A stretch of 64,000 bases of DNA, taken from contig CM018036.1 of assembly GCA_008638375.1 (NCBI GenBank), forward strand, positions 9,269,577 through 9,333,576. The letters are read 5' to 3'. The notes beneath the pieces were generated by a model, which worked only from the letters and a program-made list of their open reading frames with translations, did not search any database and was not told the origin of the DNA. Of the stretch, positions 34,790-45,508 are shown one piece after another (positions within the stretch are counted from its first letter, which is position 1; each line of letters starts with the position of its first letter). The position numbers were made by a program, and so were the translations under genes. This stretch comes from Nyssa sinensis. Taxonomy: Eukaryota; Streptophyta; Magnoliopsida; Cornales; Nyssaceae.

Positions 34790-36990
34790 ATTTTATTGAA
34801 TTGGATGCTGATTGTCTTCATAAGATTCAATCCCCATTGCCAATGGAGTATGTTTGCTATCTAGGTGAAAATCCATTCAGGGACCATTCTTGTTGCCACT
34901 TTTGATTCAAGCATACAAGCTTTTACAAAGGTGAATCCATTTGGTGAGGAGGAATTCAATACTAGAAAATGAAAGTGGTGAAAAGTAAAGTAAAAGAAAG
35001 GAAAAGAAAGTGGGAAAAAAAAAATTCTCCTATATCCGTTGGTTATGAAGGAAAAATTAAGAAAGTGAATAGAAAATTGTATTGAAAAAAAAATCAAATT
35101 TCATATTCTAATTTTTTTTTAGTTGGTAAGGTAAAAAAATTTTTTTTTTTTTTTTTTATATTTGTTAATTTTTATTGAAGAACAAAAGTCCCAAAAAAAA
35201 AAGTTATTAATATAAAAAAAAAGTTCTCAAAATATAATGTTGTCTATTTCTTTAATATTATATATATATATGTATGTAATATAAGAATTTGTATTAAGTC
35301 CAAATATTCAAACTATCTTATCTTATTAAAATAAGAACTTTTTTTTATATTCTTTATTATTTTTTTTTAAGTACATGAAAACTTTGAAAAGACAATATAC
35401 TATTTATATGAAATAAGAGTCCTAAAAAGACATTGTTGTTTATTTCTTTAATATTATATATATATATATATATAATTTTTTTTTTACACACAGTAAGAAA
35501 TTGTATTAAACTCAAATACCCAATTTATCTTATTAAAATGAAGAATTTTTCTATACAAACATAAACTCTTTTGATAATTTAATTGTATAGTAAAAAGATA
35601 AGATACAAAGAATTATATATCTGAACTAATATAGATTATAAACTAATTTTCATGAGAAAAAATATTTTATTTTGATTTTTGCCAAAAACGGAAAGTCACA
35701 TTTTTGAAAAAATTACACAGTTACATGTTTTCTATTTTTATGAAGATTTTTCTATTTCATGTTAACCAAATTCTTAACAAATTTAAATTTTTTCTCTTTC
35801 CTTTACTTTCCATCACTCTCCACCTGACCAAACTAAGCCTTTGGGAACAACTCTTCTTTACAACATAGAATTATGAATCTATGATGAGTATTCTGGTGCC
35901 ACAATGAAACCAAAATCACCTCTACCAAGAAGACTGACTGCAATTTCAAATCCTCTCTAATTGTCATATGCAGACCAGTTAGTAACCTTATTGCATAACA
36001 TGTTTAAAATCTCGGGATTGCAGCCACGCCAAGAACCGTTTTGCGTTGCAAGTGCCTACAGGTCACAACCATTGTAACAACATACTTAAAATCTCAAAGA
36101 GTTTGTTGCATTGCAAGTGCAATCATCTGTAGGAATGGATAAGGCGCCAAACATGGCCTTGTTGTAAGTAGCCATGATTTCTTCCTCCCCTCCTTTCCTT
36201 CAGAATATGACAAATAAATTGCATCAGAGGCTACAATTTTTATTTTATTTTGAATGAAAAAACTCAAACCTATCTTTTATCGGATTCAACTGGAATGAAC
36301 ATCTAACAGGAACCAGCATACATTGGGAATAAAGATCCAAATTACCTCAACTGCAGAAAACCAAAAGCTTAGCCGGTCTACTTGACTAACACTGCATCAT
36401 CTTCTGCGGCTGTAGCTAGAATGAAGTAGTTTCGTCAGTGCTACTTTGCTCTATAAGATTGTTAATGATTGGACACATAAATCCTGCAGGCAGAGATATC
36501 AATTTTGAGAAATAATCACACTTTTGAATAGAGAAGATTAGCATTAAAAATACAATCTGGTAAAGTTACTCATCAAATCCATAATCAAGGAATATTTTTT
36601 CCTATAATTACATAAACTATTATCATGAGATTAGTCCACTGCAATGCCAATAATCCAGGTATTACAGGTTTTCATTTTCTAAATTATCAATACATTTTAG
36701 ATTAAATTATGTACAAGGTCACAACATGAGCAGAGTAATTAAGGAAATCTCCTTTTTATTTATTTTTTCCTCAACTTGGTGTGATGATGGATTCATTTAT
36801 TTCATGAAGAGTGGGACCAAGCAATGTAGCAGCATTTAAACCAAAATGCACTTTCTCAAGTGTTTAAAAAAAAATTGAGAAACTATATATTTCTTTTTGT
36901 AGGTATAAATAGTACACACAAAGTTGCAAAGTATACAAAAACAAAATGAGTATAAATATATATTAATCTTTATCTTTGTTGAATGAGCAG
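34790..36990 (-). repeat. Segmental duplicate of the RS/SMAP gene 3' region, part 1
   Basis: This resembles 54990-56420 in the same order and orientation. Shared phrases include CAAGCTTTTACAAA(G/A)GTGAA near 34920 and 55040, CCACGCCAAGAAC near 36025 and 55440, and TACTTTGCTCTATAAGATTGTTAAT near 36440 and 55980. An AT-rich block (about 35000-35860) is inserted in this copy. The duplicate is broken at about 36990 by a LINE and resumes after 38150. Confidence 0.75.
36010..36409 (-). pseudogene. Decayed SMAP-domain pseudogene (copies of exons 4-6 of the gene at 55-63 kb)
   Basis: Exon-4 copy: 36409-36346. It still reads AEDDAVLVK but then meets TAG where the parent has a His codon, and it has lost one base (64 nt against 65). 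Exon-5 copy: about 36210-36120. It retains the NKAMFG coding but carries an extra G that shifts frame. The VKTGDEAKWED part of the parent is missing. Exon-6 copy: about 36055-36017, still ending in a SWRG motif. Exons 1-3 are not seen nearby. With a stop and two frame breaks, this copy cannot encode the parent protein. Confidence 0.8.
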
Positions 36991-37004
36991 TGTTAATGAC
37001 CTAA

Positions 37005-38146
37005 TGGGGAAGGAGGTTTGGGATTCAAAGACACGAGGACTTTCAATAAAGCGTTATTGGGGAAGTGGATGTGGAGATTTGCAAGAGAAAGGCAGGCAAT
37101 GTGGAGGAGGGTTATTGTTACCAAATATGGTGAGGTGAGGGGGGTGGTTCCCTAACAAAGTTAGGGAGGCATATGGGTGTTGTGTTTGGAAAGCTATTCA
37201 AAAGGGGAGAGAGGCCTTTAGGGAGTTGGTGGGCTTTGAAGTGGGTGATGGAACTAGGGTGCATTTTTTCGAGGACCCGTGGTGTGGGGAAGGTACTCCA
37301 AGAGACAAATTTCCTTCATTGTTTGCTATTGCCTCAAATAAGGAGGCATTGGTGCGGATTATGTGGAGTATGTAAGGGGTGAGATGGTTTGGAGTCCGCA
37401 TTTTCATAGGAATCTGTTTGATTGGAAGATGGGGGAGGCAGAAGAGCAGGTGGCAATGTTGAGTAGAAGTGTGATTAGTAGGGAGAGAGAAGACTCCATG
37501 GTCTGGCGGTTGACAAGAAGGGGAGGTTCACGGTAAAGTCTTTCTTTCACTCTTTGATTGGGAAGAAGGCAGTGGCATTTCCATGGCAGTTGAAATGGAA
37601 GTCTAGAGTTTCAAAGAAAGTGGCTTTCTTTTGTTTGTTGATGACTTGGGGGAGCAATGCTAACCTTGGATAATTTGAAGTAAAGGGGTTATCATCTTCC
37701 TAGCCGGTGTTGCATGTGTAAGAGGGAGGAGGAGACTCTAGACCATCTTTTTGTTCATTGTAGGGTGACTCGGGATGTTTGGAATATGGTTTTCTTGCTT
37801 TTTGGTTTTAGGTGGGTTATGCCAGCTTCTTCGAGGAAGGTGCTCTTGAGTTGGTGAACTAGTAGAATGAGGAAATACTTAAAGAGCATATAGATGGTTG
37901 TGTGCGGTGCATTTGGAGAGAGCGGAATCGGTGTACTTTCGAAGATAAAGAACTCTCCATGTGGGATTTTAAGGACTTTTTTTTTTTTTTTTTTTTTTGC
38001 GCTTATGGTTCTTTTAGTGTAAAGAAGAATACCCAATGTATTTAGATTCTTTTGTGAGCTTTTTGGGGGAGTTAAGGCCTTAGTACATGGGTTAGCCCCC
38101 CTCGGGCTCCTTGTTTATAATATACTTATCTTACTGATAAAAAAAA
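37005..38146 (+). mobile_element. L1-type LINE 3' fragment 1
   Basis: The plus strand gives GGLGFKDTRTFNKALLGKW, the region after the reverse transcriptase core in plant L1 elements. Later comes a zf-RVT-like stretch with CMCKREEETLDHLFVHC and TRDVWNMVF. Several frame breaks separate the pieces. The fragment ends TTATCTTACTGATAAAAAAA, the usual short A tail. It is 5'-truncated and inserted inside the older segmental duplicate, so it postdates that duplication. Confidence 0.8.
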
Positions 38147-38149
38147 TGA

Positions 38150-38960
38150 CAAAATGAAAACCCCGATATCCACACACTGGCTCATTCTGTTTGTCTTACA
38201 ACGCTTCAGATTTTCCTGCACAGCAAGATTTGCTCCAATCACAATCACATATATAAATTCTTCCTTATCATGTGAGAAGCTACCAGTGTCTCTCTATGCT
38301 CTTCACACTCTAAAAACCTAGGATAAAGATGGCAACTGATTGTATGTGTGTTCCTATTTACACACATAACTACATGCATATATATAGATTGGCTCTCTTG
38401 AAGCTCAACCTTAATAAGATCTCTAAAATCCCCATCGGGTTAAGAACCCATGTGTTGGGTGATAAGCCATGTTGACACACCATGAGTCATGGATTGAAAG
38501 GATCCAACAAAATTGCCAAAAATCTAAATTAACAGTCCTCTAGGATGGTCTACCCTTAGTAGCTGGAACTGGGGCTTGTTTAATTGAGTTGAATATATTT
38601 ATTTTCTCTCTCCAAACGGCAAGAGAGTTAACCAAACCAGAAAAATTCCTCAAAACTAACCAGTGTTGATTTTGATTCCAAATTTTATTAACTCAAAACT
38701 TGTCCCAATTAACTAATTTCAGTGTTTTTACAATTTCTTCAAATGTAGGTCAATTTTTGAGTTCCTAAATGAGTTTTAAATGGAAACTTCAAACTAGATT
38801 TATTATTTGTACATTAGTTGGAAATTTGTGCATCTCCCTAAACTGTCATTTCAGTGGAAAGATAATTTAACGTTTTATTTCACATTGAACACTGTATGAT
38901 TATTACAAGTTTATTACACAAGAATAACAACATTGAGAAGGATATGATGTCAAACATGGA
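38150..38960 (-). repeat. Segmental duplicate of the RS/SMAP gene intron, part 2
   Basis: From about 38550 to 38950 this region aligns with 56510-56920. Shared phrases include TATTAACTCAAAACTT(G/C)(T/A)CCCAAT, AGGTC(A/C)A(T/C)TTTTGAGTT and ATTTG(T/G)G(C/T)ATCT(C/T)CC. It lies in the same orientation as part 1 and follows the LINE, showing that the duplicate once continued without the insertion. Confidence 0.65.
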
Positions 38961-39696
38961 ACAAAACATATTGAAAAAACATATGAAGTAAAAAAAACAT
39001 ATTGAAAAAAGTAAAGAAAGTAACAGAATCTTCCCAAGCTCCAATTGATCGCGACTATTTAAAGAAATTTGAAGATATACAAGGATTATGAAACTTTACC
39101 GTGTTTGGTGGAACCAATAATCATATGAAGTACAGATAGCATCATTGCAAACCAACTGGTAGTGGTAACAGTCAGAGAAATGAGATCGCAGTAGCAAGGA
39201 AAGCAAGAAAACATGGACCTGAACAAAAACATAGTCACCGGTTCCAATCTGTCCTTTGCTCCAATTAGCAATGTTACTCTCCTTTGGTCATGGGCCAAAG
39301 CCAAATGGTCCCATTCAGGGGATATGAAATCCTCCATCTTAGATCTTTGACAAAAAAATTTCAAAACCATACCCTCTAGATTTCAACCTTCCTGAGCAAC
39401 AGCTGCATAATTATAATCCCAATTTGTTGGGCACTTGCAACAGGAGATTTTGAAAGCTGTGTGCCCTCTCAGATTCCTCATCCAAAGGCTAAAGAAGCTG
39501 TCTATCTTCCAAACTTCATTGAAGAGCATCAACACTTCGAATGAAAATTACCAAATGAAAGCATCTTGTGAACAGTACCAAGCAGGGCAGACCCAATTAG
39601 AGAGACCATTTGGAACAGTAAAGGGCTTTTTCCATCACAAGAAAGATATGTGCCCAGTTTGCATAGCTTATGAGCCAAACTGAAGCCTAAAGCGCT

Positions 39697-41157
39697 TCAC
39701 AATCTGAACTGACGAGGAAGACGGCCACATTTGCTCTGCAGTCTCAAAATCTCTTTTGCAAAACCTTGATTACCAGTCAGCAATAGCCCATTCAAGACAC
39801 GATTAAATGTAAACTTCCGAGGTAGGTACCCTCTATCAACCATCTCTATTAACAACTTCCCAGCCACCAACAAATCATCTGATTTCTTCCTCACAAACAT
39901 TGCACTTATCAAAATATTATATGTATCCAAATTGGGCAAACAATCACCACTACCCATCTTATCAAACACTTCCAAACCCTTCTCAATTTCGCCATCATCA
40001 CAAAAATAACGAATCACAACATTGTATGTCTGAACATTCGGCTCGCACTCATCATCCTTCATTCTCCCCATAAATTCCATTGCCCTATCCATTTCCCCAG
40101 CATGACACAATCCTCTAATGACCACATTATATGTCGTCAAATTGGGCACATAACCCTTCCTCACCATTTCCTCAAAAACCAATATAGCATTTTCTACACT
40201 ATCTTTCTTGCATAAAACCTGAATTAATGCATTATAAGTTGCAACCGACGGCAGTACTCCAGCCCCAACCATCTCATTGAACACCTTTTGAGCTTTTTTA
40301 ACCTCCCCCGCAACACCAAACCCATGAACAACAGTAGTATAAGTAACAACATCAATTTCACACTTTCTCCTTTTCATCCGCAAGAAGAATTCCCAAGCTT
40401 CCTTAATTTGGCCTGCCCTAAAAAACCCTTTAAGCATTATATTATATGTCGTTAGAGTAGGAGTCAAACCTCTCTCCACCATCTCCTTCAAAACCTCCAA
40501 AGCCTTGGGAGTTCGCTTAATTAAACAAAACCCGTTTGCAATTATGTTATAACTAACTGTATCAGCTCTAAATCTACCCCTAAAAACCTTTAAAAGCGAG
40601 TAAGCCTTTTCCACCCGTTTGGACTTGCAAAGCACATCAATAATTGTATTGAAAGAATTCAAATTCTGTTGGCAGCCATGTTCATGCATCGATAGGAATA
40701 TTTTTACGGCTCTATCGGGTTTGCCAGCAGCAGCGTACCTCTCGGTTATAATTGCGAAGGTTTTGGGACTCGGACCGAGCTGGCGAGTCCGCATTCGGGC
40801 CACGAGGGTCCAGAGAGTCTTGTAATCACGCATTCGGGCGGCGATGTCCACGGCGTGGTCGAAGGCCGCGGGGGAATGAGTGTAGGTTGGGTGGCGATCG
40901 AGGAGTTTGAAGAATTGGAGGGCTTTGGGACCGTGGTTCCAGAGGCGTTTGAGGACCTTGTTGACGAGCTCGGGAGTCCATTGAACTGTGTGCTTTTCTA
41001 GGGTTGAGGCTAGGATTTGTGGGTCGGTTTCGAGTACCAGACAGGCGATGGTGGCGTCTTCTTGTGGTGGTGATGGAACAGTGGTTAGGCCGTAAGCAGG
41101 AAGCTTTGGAAAGTTGCGGTGGCTGCAACTGGGGATTCTGTTGTAGAGGCTCAACAT
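39697..41157 (-). CDS. OTP43: P-class pentatricopeptide-repeat protein, OTP43-like, intronless
   Basis: Organellar RNA-binding protein. Arabidopsis OTP43 is mitochondrial and needed for trans-splicing of nad1 intron 1. The single exon encodes 486 residues, matching the Arabidopsis protein (about 480). It begins MLSLYNRIPS and the first 40 residues are rich in Ser, Pro and Arg, compatible with a mitochondrial presequence. From about residue 95 to 475 there are about eleven 35-residue PPR motifs; the clearest begin with TVSYNIIANGF, TTYNIMLKGF, VTYTTVVHGF, ATYNALIQVL, TTYNVVIRGL, QTYNVVIRYF and DTYNILISAM. There is no E or DYW editing extension. The frame is intact. The OTP43 name rests on similarity and on the flanking gene order, which matches Arabidopsis; PPR families are large, so this is a strong inference, not proof. 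Confidence 0.88.
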   Translation of the reverse strand: MLSLYNRIPSCSHRNFPKLPAYGLTTVPSPPQEDATIACLVLETDPQILASTLEKHTVQWTPELVNKVLKRLWNHGPKALQFFKLLDRHPTYTHSPAAFDHAVDIAARMRDYKTLWTLVARMRTRQLGPSPKTFAIITERYAAAGKPDRAVKIFLSMHEHGCQQNLNSFNTIIDVLCKSKRVEKAYSLLKVFRGRFRADTVSYNIIANGFCLIKRTPKALEVLKEMVERGLTPTLTTYNIMLKGFFRAGQIKEAWEFFLRMKRRKCEIDVVTYTTVVHGFGVAGEVKKAQKVFNEMVGAGVLPSVATYNALIQVLCKKDSVENAILVFEEMVRKGYVPNLTTYNVVIRGLCHAGEMDRAMEFMGRMKDDECEPNVQTYNVVIRYFCDDGEIEKGLEVFDKMGSGDCLPNLDTYNILISAMFVRKKSDDLLVAGKLLIEMVDRGYLPRKFTFNRVLNGLLLTGNQGFAKEILRLQSKCGRLPRQFRL

Positions 41158-42040
41158 TTTGGATTATTTCTAGACGCCAGCAGGCAATAGTTATTGATTT
41201 CAGGCGTTCGTTCGTTTCGGATACTTGGATCAAACAGCTTCTGTAGACTGTAGGAATTCGTTTCTCTGAAACCCAGACGATGATGCTATATTGAGTCCAA
41301 TGTCAAGGTCCATTGGCCATGGGTGTTATTCAACACCTTTCATATGGTCTAGGTAATTGTTAGGATTTGATAGGTTTTTTTTTTTTTTTTTTCCAGGTAA
41401 TAAATGATTGGAAATTTTATTTGAGAAACAGGTCAATTTGAATACGGTTCAAAAGTTTTAAAACTTTAAATTTTATTTTTTACATTTTGAAGTTGAGTTT
41501 AGATAAAAAAAATACAAATTTAATTTAAATTAAAATTAGAGGACAGGTTAAGACGATAACAATTAAAAAAATTATAAATAAAATAATTAATAATTAAATT
41601 TAGATTAGATTCATTTTAAATGAATTTTAATTCGAGTTAAGTTAGAATTAAGTTGATCGGATTCAGATTAATTGCATTAAAATTTAGATTAAACTTAAAT
41701 ATAACTTAATTCGAACAGCGACCCGATCCCATCTATCCAACTATAGAATTTATTTTTTTTATCCATTTAAAATTTTGATTCTTTCTAAATTTTTTTTAAA
41801 AAAAGTTCCTATATAAAAAATATAAATAAATAAAATAAAGAAAAACTCAAAATTGAGGGTCAAAATTGCCCTTTTCACTTACTTTAATAAGTCTGAACTT
41901 TGAAGTTCATTTTGAAAAAAGCTGAGCGCGGACTGCCGAGAGTCGCCCCCGGAGATTAACCTTGGAGGTTTATAAGCAGCGAACGCCACTACCAGTCCGA
42001 GATATATAGAGAGAGAAAGGGGGGAGAGAAAGAGAGAGAG
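41158..42040. other. Divergent intergenic region between the PPR and APC8 genes
   Basis: About 880 bp separate two divergent start codons. The middle (41370-41870) is very AT-rich with T and A runs. GC-richer shoulders on each side (41160-41340 and 41920-42040) presumably hold the two core promoters. TTTATAAG at about 41969 is a possible TATA box for APC8. No gene is present. Confidence 0.5.
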
Positions 42041-43501
42041 ATGGGCACAAAAGAGAGTTACCGGAACGAGCTTCGAAGTGCAATTCGTCAACTCAGTGAT
42101 CGTTGCCTCTATTCTGCCTCCAGATGGTACCCCCAAAACTCTAAAACCTCCATTCACACTCTTCTCTCCCTCGTTTCTGTTTGTAAAAAAATTATTTCAA
42201 AATAAGACCTTGAAATTTCTGTTCGATTTTCTACAATTTAAATTCCAAATTACAAGCTTGACTTAACGATCTATCCAATCAGAGTTTCATTGATTTCTAT
42301 AAACTGCCTCGAATTGATTCGACATTTTTACCAGCCGTAATTTGATTTCATTCATTCACAGGGCAGCAGAACAGTTGGTGGGAATCGAGCAGGACCCGGC
42401 GAAGTTCACGCCCTCACTCACTCGTTTCCAGCGAGGGAGTTCCAGCATTCGACGAATGTTCCGAACAAACGACATCACATCGACGCCAGCGGCTGGCGTG
42501 TCTTCCGTGTCCACTCCAGTGCCAGAGGAAGACAACGATGATGTGGACAGCGATTTTTATCTCTTGGCCAAGTCTTATTTTGATTGTCGGGAGTACCGAA
42601 GGGCTGCTCACGTCCTCCGTGACCAGACTGGCAGGAAAGCTGTGTTCTTGCGCTGCTATGCACTTTACTTGGTTTGTTGCTTCTCTCAATTCTATCAATC
42701 ATCATTAATTAGTCCTTTTCCGGCATGATGGGATTTGATATATCTAATTGTTATCTGTGTGAGAATATATTTGATAATGGAGATTATTGGGGATTTAGTA
42801 ATTTTAGCAAAATTTTACCTTAAGAACTGAACTTATCAAAAATGCGGACCACAATATCTGTTTCTGCATCCAAATTGTGAACTTCTTATTACTAGTTGTT
42901 TTGTGATACATTTCTGAACTAGGCTCAAACTAAGTCTAGTTGCTAGGGCTGTAAAACGAGTCAAGCTACTAGACCTTGGTCCTGATTGGCTCAGTTAAAA
43001 GCTTGCTTGAGATGAGCTCCTGAGATAAACAATCCTAGTTTGATCATATTTTGAAACTTGTTAGTTTGTTGAACTCGACTTGATAAGCTAATAAGAATTT
43101 TATGGTTATATATGTATTAAAAAAAAGCATATTCGGCTTGGCTTGCAATCAGTTGGTTGGAGACTTGTTTGAGATTGACTAGAGAAACAAACTAGTATTA
43201 TGAGAAACATTTAAATTTGCTGTCAATGCAGGCCAATGAAATTGCAAACCTAACAATCTGCATTTATGAAGCTACATTTAAGTTCAGTCTAAAAAATTAA
43301 CTATATATAAATCAAAGAAGAAAAAGAATATTATGGGTACCTGTCTATTGAGGATGCGATTGAGTTAGTTTGTTTGCAGATAAGTGCATGTTCTTGGTTA
43401 CGATCTTCTTCCAATCCCAAGTCTTAACTAATGGACCCACCTACCTACCAATTTAGATGTGCCGAAAATTTCCGTGCTCCCTCCTTCCTTCCTCCATCAC
43501 C

Positions 43502-43554
<53 letters not shown>

Positions 43555-45477
43555 AAGAGTATATTGGGAAGAGAAAAAGAATTACTTACGTACCATCGTT
43601 TGCTCTTTTGCTCCTCACAATTAATTATCTAGATTTTTGGTCTATGTAATTACTTGCTTTTATCTATGAACATTTTTAGATTTCAAATCTCCACTTTTAA
43701 AAGTCCTATGTGACACGTTATTCTCAAGATTATAGTTGTCATCCATATTCCATCGGTTGAGTCTATCCTAAAATTTGAGCTTCCCTTTGGCATACTCTTG
43801 TTGCACTGCCTTATTTATCAATCCTTATTTCTTTTAAATTTTTTATGCAATTAAGGAGTGAATGAGTAACATGAAAATATTGAAAGAATTACCCATTAAA
43901 ATGATAAATAAAATAGATTATGGACTAATTGAATTGAAACATAAATAAAGGATATTTCATCAAGCATTTTTCATGACAAAACAACAGAGAGTTTGATCAA
44001 TGTTTGCTTAGTATTTATTGTACCCCTGATGACTAAAATACAGTGAGAAGTCCTGGTATATTCACTTCTACTACAGTGAGAGTAACCATTGAGAACGCCC
44101 TAATGTTCCACTGCCACTTAGTTACGAGGACTAAAGGATTCCTATGGAATTGTAAGACAGAAAGGTTTGTTTGAAAGGTGTTTCAAGGCTATAATTAGAG
44201 AATTAAATATTATGTATCAAAATTTCACATAATATAGTCTGGAAATTCTTTGGATATGATTAGCTTATCAAAATAAATAAATAAATTCTTTGGATAGGAT
44301 TTATGGTTTTGCTCCCAATTAATAACCTGCAAGAAGTAAGTGATTTGATTCAAGTTGACAGTGCTAAAATAGTTAGAGAAACACCATAAAGAATGTGGGC
44401 TGAGGTAGTGAGGGAAGACATGATGCTCTTTGGCTATTACAGTTGATAGAGCTGTTGGCAAAGGAATCGCAAAACTGGCCATAAATCATAACAGTTTGAG
44501 GATATGACCTTTGATAGGACTCTCTCTCATTAAGAGTACGTTGGCAAGTCTTCCAACATATTTTATGTCATTATATTGGGGATGAGAGTCAAATTCGTTT
44601 AGTGAGATGGGATAGGGTTTGTAGGCCATCAGGAATGGGGATTCTTGTGGCTAAAAAGTTAAGGGATTTTAATCAGGCTTTGCTAGGAAAGTAGGCTGTG
44701 GAGGTTTGCCAGGGAGAAGGAGTTGTTGTGGAGAAGAGTAATTGAGAGCATGTATGGGGTGGATGGACCTTGAGGGAGGTAGAGTGTTCTTATGGGGTGG
44801 GTATTTGGAAGTGTCTTAGGAAGGGTTGGGTGGTGTTTGTTATGCATGTAGCTTATATGGTGGGGGACTGGGGAGATGGCTAGGTTTTGGCATGAGTGGT
44901 GTGGGGATGATACTCTATGGTCTGCTTTCTGAGTATGTTTCGGATTTCAGGGCGCAGAGACGTTTCAGTGGCAGCCTGTTTTACTATGACAGTTACTGGC
45001 ATAATTTGGTAGCCTTCTTTTCGTAAGAATTTTCATGAGTGGGTATTGGATTTGGTAACAGTTATGCTGAGTTTTTTGAGTGGTTATTGGTCCAAGTTGG
45101 ATGAGGAGGATTCTATTAGTTGGACGTCAAACAGTGCTGAAATCTCTAGTTTACATTCTTATTACAAGGTTCTTTCTGGTGGGGCGGCTGTCAGTTTGTT
45201 GCTAGTGTAAGTCTCAAGAGGCATTTGTTAATCATTTGTTTTTGCATTATCAAGTGGCTAGAGACTTGTGGAGTTTCCTTTTTCAACCTTTTTCTCTGTA
45301 TTGGGTTATGCTAGGGACTGATATGAATCTTATGGTGAGCTGGAAAGAATGATGGCGATGTAGGATGGGTCAGCAAGTGTGGATTATAATTACTGTCTTT
45401 TTTGGTGTGTTTGGAGATAAAGGAATTGGTGAATTTTTTATGGGGAGTGGACAATGAGTGAGTGAAGGGGTTTTTTC

Positions 45478-45508
<31 letters not shown>

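Larger units (their letters stand above)
32116..39696. other. Intergenic region between DEL and the PPR gene
   Basis: It holds the DEL promoter (to about 32400), a long inverted-repeat element (32415-33440), and an AT-rich block with TA microsatellites (33450-33930). A stretch of balanced composition with no recognisable gene follows (33930-34330). Next come a decayed duplicate of the RS/SMAP gene 3' half (34790-36990 and 38150-38960), an L1 fragment (37005-38146), and about 700 bp of unassigned sequence upstream of 39696. In that last part I see no gene. Confidence 0.6.
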
